A DNA stretch of 11,018 bases. Source: Candidatus Pacearchaeota archaeon (GTDB lineage: Archaea > Nanobdellota > Nanobdellia > Pacearchaeales > GW2011-AR1). This document shows, one piece after another, positions 4,776 to 10,025 of the stretch. The translations under genes and the position numbers were made by a program. The stretch lies in the NCBI GenBank assembly GCA_015520065.1, contig WAQV01000032.1:1-11018 (forward strand), written 5' to 3'. Position 1 is the first letter of the stretch, and the number at the start of each line of letters is the position of its first letter. Below the pieces are notes generated by a model. That model did not search any database. It was not told the origin of the DNA and saw nothing but the letters and a program-made list of their open reading frames with translations.

Positions 4776-6236
4776 ATGGGGCGTGAGGAACAGATTGTGA
4801 AGGAAAGGCTGAGAAAGCTTTCAGAGTTAAGAGAGAAGGGAATAAATCCTTATCCAAACAAATTCCCTAAAAAGAACACAGTTGAAGAATGCCTTAAATC
4901 AAAAATAGGAACCAAAGTTATAACAGCAGGCAGAGTGATGGTTAAGAGAGATTTGGGAAAGATAGCTTTTGTTAAGTTAATAGATTCTTCTGGAGATATT
5001 CAGTTGGTTTTTCAGAGTGGTGAAACAGGAAAAAAAGATTTCGAGTTTTTTAAGAAGTATGTTGATGCAGGCGACATAGTTGGAGTTCATGGAGAGGTGT
5101 TTAAAACAAAAACTAACCAGATATCTATTCTTGTAAGAAAAATAGAGCTGTTGAGCAAGTCAATACTTCCTCTTCCAGAAAAATGGCACGGTTTGCAGGA
5201 TGAAGAGGAAAGATTAAGAAAGAGATATCTTGATTTAATAATGAATCCCGAAGTAAGAGAACTTTTTATTAAGAAATCAAGATTCTGGAATGCTATGAGA
5301 AACTTTCTTCTGAAAAAAGGGTTTATTGAAGTTGAAACTCCTGTTTTGGAAAACACTCCTGGGGGAGCAGATGCAAGACCTTTTATTACGCATCATAATG
5401 CTCTTGATATAGAAGTGTATTTGAGAATATCTATGGGAGAGCTGTGGCAAAAAAGATTAATCATAGGTGGTTTTGAAAAAACTTTTGAGCTTGGAAGGCA
5501 GTTTAGGAATGAGGGAATTTCAAGTGAACATTTACAGGATTATACGCAAATGGAATTCTACTGGGCGTATGCAGACTATAGGGATGGTATGAAACTTGTT
5601 GAGGAGATGTATAAACATGTAGTTAAAGAAACCTTGGGAACGCTCAAATTCAAGAGCAGAGGATTTGAGATTGACCTCGGAAAAAAATGGCAAGAAATAG
5701 ACTATGTTTCAGAGATTAAAAAACAAACAGGAGTAGATTTTTTTAAGGCTTCTACTGAAGATATTGAAAATAAGCTTAAAGAGCTTAAAATAGAATACAC
5801 TCCAGGACTTGAAAAAGAGCGTCTTATAGACCTTTTATGGAAGCATTGCAGAAAAAAAATTGCAGGACCAGCATTTCTCGTTCATCATCCTGTGGAGATA
5901 TCCCCTCTTGCAAAAAGAAAGCCAGACAACCCTAAACTTACTGAAAGGTTTGTTGTTATTATAGCAGGCAGTGAGATAGGAAATGGTTATTCTGAACTTA
6001 ATGACCCTATAGACCAAGAAAAAAGATTTGAAAGGCAACAAGAGTTGAGAGAGAAAGGAGATGAAGAAGCGCAAATGCATGACAGAGATTTTGTCGAGGC
6101 CTTAAAATATGGAATGCCCCCGACATGCGGATTCGGAGTTTCTGAAAGATTTTTTGCTTTTTTGGTTGACAAACCTGTAAGAGAGTGTCAGATATTCCCT
6201 TTAATGAAACCAGAAAAACCTCAAAAAAAGAAGTAA
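4776..6236 (+). CDS. lysS: Lysyl-tRNA synthetase, class II
   Basis: A 486-residue class II enzyme (EC 6.1.1.6) charging tRNA-Lys. The N-terminal helix and OB-fold anticodon-binding domain span about residues 1-130. The class II core follows: motif 1 around 181-192 (KGFIEVETPVL), motif 2 around 236-263 with R244 in FRNEG and the stretch QDYTQMEFYWAYADY, a C-terminal active-site segment at 395-410 (IAGSEIGNGYSELNDP), and motif 3 at 451-461 with R458 in GFGVSERF. Length and domain order are standard for LysS. Most archaea instead use class I LysRS, so this gene marks either a DPANN-type lineage or transfer. Motif 2 and the motif 3 ending (VRECQIFPLMKP) resemble, from memory, the LysS of candidate-phyla bacteria. 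The histone gene starts one base after its stop, so they form an operon. Leaderless start from the TATA box at 4744-4754. Confidence 0.96.
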   Translation: MGREEQIVKERLRKLSELREKGINPYPNKFPKKNTVEECLKSKIGTKVITAGRVMVKRDLGKIAFVKLIDSSGDIQLVFQSGETGKKDFEFFKKYVDAGDIVGVHGEVFKTKTNQISILVRKIELLSKSILPLPEKWHGLQDEEERLRKRYLDLIMNPEVRELFIKKSRFWNAMRNFLLKKGFIEVETPVLENTPGGADARPFITHHNALDIEVYLRISMGELWQKRLIIGGFEKTFELGRQFRNEGISSEHLQDYTQMEFYWAYADYRDGMKLVEEMYKHVVKETLGTLKFKSRGFEIDLGKKWQEIDYVSEIKKQTGVDFFKASTEDIENKLKELKIEYTPGLEKERLIDLLWKHCRKKIAGPAFLVHHPVEISPLAKRKPDNPKLTERFVVIIAGSEIGNGYSELNDPIDQEKRFERQQELREKGDEEAQMHDRDFVEALKYGMPPTCGFGVSERFFAFLVDKPVRECQIFPLMKPEKPQKKK

Positions 6237-6237
6237 A

Positions 6238-6423
6238 ATGGGATTGATTGTTAAGAGCAATATAAGAAAGGTGGTAAAGGAGCTTGACAGAGAGAATGCT
6301 ATAAGCAGTGTTGCAGAAGAGGTAGGCATGGCTCTGGAAAGAAAGGTTGAGCAGATTTTAGAGGAGGCAATAAAAAGAGCCAAAGCCAATGGAAGAAGAA
6401 CACTGCAAGCAAGGGATTTGTAA
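6238..6423 (+). CDS. Short archaeal histone-fold protein (DUF1931-like)
   Basis: A 61-residue basic protein beginning MGLIVKSNIRKVVKEL and ending NGRRTLQARDL. It shows a first helix (residues about 5-15), a long central helix (about 20-50, VAEEVGMALERKVEQILEEAIKRAKANG) and the RT-x-x-x-x-D motif shared with archaeal and eukaryotic histones (RRTLQARDL). A canonical archaeal histone of the HMfB type continues after this D with a third helix of about eight to ten residues. Here a TAA follows directly after L61. Archaeal DUF1931-type histone-fold proteins, as I recall them, also end in RDL, so this is probably the natural end and not a truncation. The expected role is DNA binding or compaction as a dimer, though without helix 3 the tetramer interface of classic histones is missing. 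It follows lysS after one base and must be translated by coupling or reinitiation, as no Shine-Dalgarno motif is evident. Confidence 0.82.
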   Translation: MGLIVKSNIRKVVKELDRENAISSVAEEVGMALERKVEQILEEAIKRAKANGRRTLQARDL

Positions 6424-6443
6424 TTCACTAACACTTCCAGAGC

Positions 6444-7340
6444 TCAAACAAACTCCAACCAGTTTTCGTATTTTTTGTTTTTTCCTCTAACAGCATTCAT
6501 ATACTCTTCTTTTAGCATCTCGATTATTGGAAAGTTTTCACTTTTTCCAATTTTATTTCCATCAACCTCTGCAATAGGCGTTACTTCTGCTGCTGTTCCT
6601 GTAAAAAATGCCTCCTCAGCATTATAAATATCCTCAAGCTTTAAGTCCTTTTCAATAACCTTCAATCCTTTGTCAGAAGCGATTTTAATTATACAATCTC
6701 TCGTTATGCCTGGCAGTATTGAACCTGTTTTAGGAGTATAGAGAACTCCTTCTTTAACAATAAAGATATTTTCTCCTGGGCCTTCTGCAACATTGCCCTT
6801 GTAATCCAGCAATAACGCTTCGTCATATCCTTGCTTTTTTGCTTCCACTGACGCAAGAATTGAATTGACATAATGTCCTGAAATTTTAGCATCCATATCA
6901 CTTGTTTTAGGATGTATTCTTATAAAAGAGGAAGTTCTTACTCTTACAGCCTTATCTCCAAGATAAGAACCCCAAGGTATTGCAATAATTGCCAGATGAA
7001 CATCTAAATCAATATTGCTTAGTCCCATTTTTTGCCCAAAGAAAAGTATTGGTCTTATATAGCCCTCCTCAATCTTGTTTTTCTTTATTGTTTCTTTAAT
7101 TGCAGTTGCTATCTGTTCGGAAGTGTAAGGAACTTTCATTGAGAAAACACTTGCAGAGTAAAAAAGTCTTTTTATATGTTCAGCAATCCTGAAAACAGCA
7201 GGACCTTTTTCAGTTTTGTAAAACCTTATTCCTTCAAAAACAGCATCCCCATAATGCAGAGAGTGGCTCATAACATGAATTTTTGCATTGTCCCACTCAA
7301 CAAGATTTCCATCAATCCATATCCAGCCAGCTTTAGTCAT
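6444..7340 (-). CDS. ilvE: Branched-chain amino acid aminotransferase (fold type IV)
   Basis: A 298-residue pyridoxal-phosphate enzyme of the class IV aminotransferase family (EC 2.6.1.42), transferring amino groups between leucine, isoleucine or valine and 2-oxoglutarate. Family landmarks in order: WIDGNLVEWDNAKIHVMSHSLHYGDAVFEGIR at the N-terminus (described here from residues 8-39), the PLP lysine K152 in AKISGHYVNS, AEGPGENIF with E186, LPGITRD, and the phosphate-binding FFTGTAAEVTPI. Length matches IlvE of bacteria and archaea. D-amino acid aminotransferase and aminodeoxychorismate lyase share the fold, but the YGDAVFEGIR and GTAAEVTPI motifs favour IlvE. No other branched-chain biosynthetic gene is visible, so it may work in degradation or salvage. 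It converges with the histone gene, with 20 bases between stops. A probable TATA box lies about 39 bases upstream. Confidence 0.94.
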   Translation of the reverse strand: MTKAGWIWIDGNLVEWDNAKIHVMSHSLHYGDAVFEGIRFYKTEKGPAVFRIAEHIKRLFYSASVFSMKVPYTSEQIATAIKETIKKNKIEEGYIRPILFFGQKMGLSNIDLDVHLAIIAIPWGSYLGDKAVRVRTSSFIRIHPKTSDMDAKISGHYVNSILASVEAKKQGYDEALLLDYKGNVAEGPGENIFIVKEGVLYTPKTGSILPGITRDCIIKIASDKGLKVIEKDLKLEDIYNAEEAFFTGTAAEVTPIAEVDGNKIGKSENFPIIEMLKEEYMNAVRGKNKKYENWLEFV

Positions 7341-7373
7341 TTTATCTCTTTCTATCTCAAAATAGAAGTTAAG

Positions 7374-7383
7374 TTAATAAAAT
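7374..7383 (-). promoter_or_regulatory. Probable TATA box for ilvE
   Basis: On the minus strand this reads ATTTTATTAA, centred about 39 bases from the ATG at 7340. It predicts a short leader of roughly a dozen bases with purine-rich AGAAAGAGAT but no strong Shine-Dalgarno motif. Confidence 0.35.
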
Positions 7384-7442
7384 TTTGCATATACCAATAA
7401 GCAAAGGTATTTAGTTAATTCTTACTATACATCCGACAATAG

Positions 7443-7454
7443 AAATATTTAAAA
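7443..7454 (+). promoter_or_regulatory. TATA box of the surface-protein operon
   Basis: AAATATTTAAAA preceded by purines, centred about 54 bases before the ATG at 7503. Unlike most other promoters here it predicts a leader of roughly 28 bases. Confidence 0.5.
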
Positions 7455-7489
7455 ACAAGATTGCCATCTTAATATCAAGATTAGCAAAA

Positions 7490-7494
7490 GAGGT
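7490..7494 (+). promoter_or_regulatory. Shine-Dalgarno motif for the 77-residue membrane peptide
   Basis: GAGGT eight bases before the ATG at 7503. This first gene of the surface operon is thus leadered, in contrast to the leaderless housekeeping genes. Confidence 0.45.
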
Positions 7495-7502
7495 TATAGG
7501 AA

Positions 7503-7736
7503 ATGAATACAAAAAAACTCATTGTAACACTTTTGATTGTATCAATAATTTTCTCAGCAGTTTCTATAATTCTTAATCTGTCTTTTAGCATGAATTTCAA
7601 ATCTCTCGAGGCTGCAAAATCTTCAGCTTCAGCTGGAAGCCAGATTCTTGAGGGAAAGAATGCAGGAAATGTAAATCTTGTTGTTGAGAATACACCTAGT
7701 CAGGACAATAACGGAGGATTAAATGGAAACAGATAA
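7503..7736 (+). CDS. Small membrane-anchored protein of the surface operon
   Basis: A 77-residue protein I do not recognise. Residues 1-5 are basic (MNTKK), residues about 6-27 are a single hydrophobic segment (LIVTLLIVSIIFSAVSIIL), and the rest is a polar, Ser/Ala/Asn/Gly-rich extracellular tail ending GGLNGNR. The hydrophobic segment may be an uncleaved anchor or a signal sequence; no class III (type IV pilin) cleavage motif is seen. The tail contains NAGNVNLVVEN, which resembles NIGNVNVTLDL in the next protein. The 3' end overlaps the next gene by 14 bases, and the downstream Shine-Dalgarno lies within this gene, so the two are translated from one message. The tight coupling suggests a partner, chaperone or minor subunit of the 206-residue protein; that is inference. 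Confidence 0.7.
   Translation: MNTKKLIVTLLIVSIIFSAVSIILNLSFSMNFKSLEAAKSSASAGSQILEGKNAGNVNLVVENTPSQDNNGGLNGNR
7713..7717 (+). promoter_or_regulatory. Shine-Dalgarno motif for the filament-like surface protein
   Basis: GGAGG five bases before the ATG at 7723, within the coding end of the 77-residue gene. It is the strongest ribosome-binding motif in the window and fixes the start of the 206-residue protein. Confidence 0.6.
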
Positions 7737-8343
7737 GGTTCTTTTAACAATCGCAGTTGTTGCAGTAGCAGTTTCAGTCATAGGACTGGTTTTTACTTAT
7801 AATACTATAAGCGGGTTTAAATTATGGCTTACAGGACTTGCAACAGATACTGCAACAGCAAATGTAACAATAACTTCAAGCGAAGCAATCAATTTTACTA
7901 CAGACAATATTAACTGGGGTTCAGGAACAGTTAACGGCGGTGAAACAAATGCAACTCTTGATACTGCTTCAGGAACAGTTACAGGCGGAACCTGGACAGC
8001 CGTAAGCCAGGGATTTATTCTTGAAAACATAGGTAATGTCAATGTTACTCTTGATTTAGCTACTGATAAAGATGCAAGCACATTCATAGGAGGAACCTCT
8101 CCTTTATACCAGTTTAATGTTACAAACAATGAAGCAGGAAGCTGTCCTTCTGCAAATCAGTCAATAACTTTCGGGGCATACTATGATGTAAATACTACAA
8201 GCCCTGGAACAAGGGTTTGCGATAACTTCCAGTTCACAGACGCATCAGATACTTTAAGAATTGACATTAAAGTTGTAATTCCTGCAGATGCTATACCAGA
8301 AGCAAAAGGAAGCATAATGACAGCAACTGCGACAGCAGTTTAA
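7723..8343 (+). CDS. Secreted beta-rich surface protein, filament-subunit-like
   Basis: A 206-residue protein with a hydrophobic N-terminal segment (about residues 6-26, VLLTIAVVAVAVSVIGLVF) followed by a Thr/Asn/Gly/Ala-rich, strand-dominated exported domain. Seven N-x-S/T sequons (such as NVT, NFT, NAT, NQS, NTT) suggest glycosylation. Two cysteines only, C141 and C166, could form a disulfide outside the cell. The segments INFTTDNINWGSGTV and ENIGNVNVTLDL recall the way TasA/camelysin-type and archaeal bundling-pilus (AbpA-like) subunits are built: short leader, a 'gtv' strand, then an N-x-G-x-x-x-V core strand. That relation is an inference from pattern only. It lacks the lysine-glycine prepilin site of type IV pilins and archaellins. 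It is translated from its own GGAGG within the preceding gene and is likely the abundant structural product of the locus. An S-layer-like subunit is the main alternative. Confidence 0.75.
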   Translation: METDKVLLTIAVVAVAVSVIGLVFTYNTISGFKLWLTGLATDTATANVTITSSEAINFTTDNINWGSGTVNGGETNATLDTASGTVTGGTWTAVSQGFILENIGNVNVTLDLATDKDASTFIGGTSPLYQFNVTNNEAGSCPSANQSITFGAYYDVNTTSPGTRVCDNFQFTDASDTLRIDIKVVIPADAIPEAKGSIMTATATAV

Positions 8344-8383
8344 TAAAACTCAATACTCTGAGATTGCAAAGGTCTATAGAAAT

Positions 8384-8393
8384 CTATAAAAAA
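8384..8393 (+). promoter_or_regulatory. TATA box for the 379-residue surface protein
   Basis: CTATAAAAAA centred about 26 bases before the ATG at 8414, with T-rich sequence and no Shine-Dalgarno in between. It implies a leaderless, separately controlled unit downstream of the filament-like gene. Confidence 0.5.
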
Positions 8394-8395
8394 CA

Positions 8396-8401
8396 TTTTT
8401 T
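8396..8401 (+). terminator. T6 tract after the filament-like gene
   Basis: Six T about 53 bases after the stop at 8341-8343. It could terminate the 7503-8343 transcript, but it also lies between TATA box and start of the next gene, so the assignment is weak. Confidence 0.22.
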
Positions 8402-8413
8402 ACTTTTTAAGCA

Positions 8414-9553
8414 ATGAGAGTGAGTAGATTTTGGAGAGCAACTATCTGTTTTTTATTTGTGCTTTTTGCAGTATTGCATACTCCTTTAATAGAATCATAT
8501 GTGGGAGTTGCTCCAGCATATTATTCTATAGATTTTCAGCCAGGACTTGTTAAAGTTTTTAGCTTTGACTTTAATACAAATCAAGAAAGCGAGTTAGAGG
8601 TTTATCTGGAGGGAGATTTGAAAGAATATGCAGAACTAAGCACTACCCATCTTAAAGGAGGCGGCAGAGTGAATGTATTGCTAAAACTTCCTCAGAATAT
8701 TGAGAAGCCAGGTCTTCATAAGCTGTTTATTGGAGCAAAACAACTGACAAAAGAAGAAAAAGGGACTATAGGCGTCTCTGCAAATGTTAGGGCAGTTATC
8801 AAAGTTTATGTCCCATATCCGGGAAAATATGCAGAACTAGATTTCTCTGCCAAGAGTGCAAATGCTGGAGAACCCATAGAATTCAGATTAAAGATATTCA
8901 GCAGAGGTAAAGAGTCAATTAATACTTTATCTAGAATAGAAATCTATGATTTTGAAGATAAAAAAGTAGGGGAATTGAACCTTGGTGAAACGCTGGTTGA
9001 GGCAGGTTCTTTTAAAGAGATAGTTAAAAAATGGAATACTGAAGGATATTCTCCTGGAAAATACACAGCAGTAGCTGTTGTAAGATACGGATCTGATGAC
9101 AGCCAAACAGCAACAGCAAAGAGAGAATTCAGGATAGGGGAGCTATATATTGATATAGTTAACTATACTAAAGTATTAGAGCGCGAGAAAATAAATAAAT
9201 TTGAGATAGTTGTTGAGAGTTTCTGGAACGGAGTTATTGATAATGTTTTTGCGAATGTCACAATCCCAGAATACAACATCCAGTTTATAACACCTTCTTC
9301 AACTTTAGAGCCTTTTGAGAAAAAGACATTGAAGGGATATTTTGATACAACACCTATAGATAAAGAGCAATTTAAGGCTAAGATAGAGGTTCATTATAAA
9401 GGAAAAGTCACTAAGAAAGAAGCGCTTCTTAAATTTAAAAGAAAAATTGATTATAAAATAGTTGTTGGAGCGATAATACTCGCACTCTCAGTATTAACAT
9501 CAATAATTTTAATAATAATTCTTTATAGGAGAGAGCATGAAAAAAAGAGATAA
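8414..9553 (+). CDS. Type I membrane protein with tandem beta-sandwich ectodomains
   Basis: A 379-residue protein with an N-terminal signal peptide (residues about 1-29; basic MRVSRFWR then a hydrophobic core), a large extracellular part and a C-terminal membrane segment at about 348-371, ending in a basic tail (YRREHEKKR) that places the C-terminus inside. The ectodomain appears to hold three strand-rich units: about 30-135 (starts GVAPAYYSIDFQPG, with LLKLPQNIEKPGLHKLFIG), 136-243 (AELDFSAKSANAGEPIEF, closing GKYTAVAVVRYG) and 244-345 (ELYIDIVNYTKV onward). The first unit and the overall layout recall the DUF916/DUF3324 proteins of bacterial WxL surface loci and CARDB/Ig-like domains; this is a pattern comparison only. 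Its 3' end overlaps the next gene by 17 bases. A role as a membrane anchor or assembly partner of the secreted proteins next to it is inferred. Confidence 0.78.
   Translation: MRVSRFWRATICFLFVLFAVLHTPLIESYVGVAPAYYSIDFQPGLVKVFSFDFNTNQESELEVYLEGDLKEYAELSTTHLKGGGRVNVLLKLPQNIEKPGLHKLFIGAKQLTKEEKGTIGVSANVRAVIKVYVPYPGKYAELDFSAKSANAGEPIEFRLKIFSRGKESINTLSRIEIYDFEDKKVGELNLGETLVEAGSFKEIVKKWNTEGYSPGKYTAVAVVRYGSDDSQTATAKREFRIGELYIDIVNYTKVLEREKINKFEIVVESFWNGVIDNVFANVTIPEYNIQFITPSSTLEPFEKKTLKGYFDTTPIDKEQFKAKIEVHYKGKVTKKEALLKFKRKIDYKIVVGAIILALSVLTSIILIIILYRREHEKKR
9527..9532 (+). promoter_or_regulatory. Shine-Dalgarno motif for the 143-residue protein
   Basis: AGGAGA four bases before the ATG at 9537, inside the preceding coding region. 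It confirms translation of an overlapping gene pair from one message. Confidence 0.5.
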
Positions 9554-9968
9554 GCAAATTTTACTTTTTATTGCATTAATAGCAGTAATCCTTGCAATTA
9601 TTTCAATGGTCAGTTTTTTCTTTCTTCCATTGCAAATAACAGAATTTGATGTAAGATTTAATGTTTCTGAGAAGATAGGCTTTGACTTAAACAACTCTGC
9701 TTTAACTTTTGGAAGTGTTGTTCCGGGAAACTATTATGAGAGAAAGATAATTATTGAGAACAAATACGATTTTCCGATAAAAGCAAAAATCTTTGTTAGC
9801 AAAGATATAAGCGACTTCTTTCTTAAAACCGACTCGGTGCTGCTAATGCCTCGAGAAAATGCATCTATTCCAATAACTATCTATATTCCGCAAAATGCAG
9901 AAAAAAAAGAATATTCTGGAAAGATGGCAATTAAAATATACAGAGTTATTGATGAGGTTTCTTTTTAA
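9537..9968 (+). CDS. Membrane-anchored protein with one extracellular beta-sandwich domain
   Basis: A 143-residue protein of an unrecognised family. A basic start (MKKRDK) is followed by one long hydrophobic segment (about residues 8-30), then an outside domain of about 110 residues with regular strands. The segments ALTFGSVVPGNYYERKIIIENKYDFPIKAKIFV and ASIPITIYIPQNAEKKEYSGKMAIKIYR (residues about 55-87 and 109-136, shown here in short) follow the rhythm of Ig-like/ASPM-SPD2-Hydin or DUF916-like domains: a PGxxxxRxIxIxN strand, then a PxxxxxxYSGxxxI strand. It overlaps the 379-residue gene by 17 bases and has its own AGGAGA motif, so both are produced together. With opposite topologies (N-terminal anchor here, C-terminal anchor upstream), they could form a membrane-bound complex; this is inference. 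Confidence 0.7.
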   Translation: MKKRDKQILLFIALIAVILAIISMVSFFFLPLQITEFDVRFNVSEKIGFDLNNSALTFGSVVPGNYYERKIIIENKYDFPIKAKIFVSKDISDFFLKTDSVLLMPRENASIPITIYIPQNAEKKEYSGKMAIKIYRVIDEVSF

Positions 9969-9995
9969 CTCCTTTCAAAAATAAAAGAAGCAATA

Positions 9996-10005
9996 TTTTT
10001 ATATC
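9996..10005 (+). promoter_or_regulatory. TATA box for the large Ig/cadherin-like protein
   Basis: TTTTTATATC centred about 26 bases before the ATG at 10026, with a T-rich spacer and no Shine-Dalgarno motif. Leaderless, separate promoter. Confidence 0.5.
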
Positions 10006-10025
10006 AAGTTTCATTCTAATCTTTT

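Noticed and set aside
4769..4786. Short out-of-frame ATG reading frame overlapping the lysS start
   Set aside because: It is about 20 bases from the TATA centre, too close for the normal start site, and encodes only five residues.
5835..6172. Minus-strand open frames inside lysS
   Set aside because: They are antisense to conserved catalytic segments of LysS and have no recognisable protein features.
6238..6423. Histone gene as a truncated pseudogene
   Set aside because: The reading frame is intact, positioned one base after lysS, and the ending in RDL fits the short DUF1931-type histone-fold proteins.
7723..7800. Type IV pilin or archaellin signal in the filament-like protein
   Set aside because: No basic-Gly cleavage site precedes the hydrophobic stretch, so the prepilin-peptidase route is not supported.
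7797..8129. 110-codon open frame on the minus strand within the filament-like gene
   Set aside because: It is antisense to a well-supported secreted protein with signal segment and Shine-Dalgarno motif; its sequence shows no domain pattern and no promoter of its own was evident.
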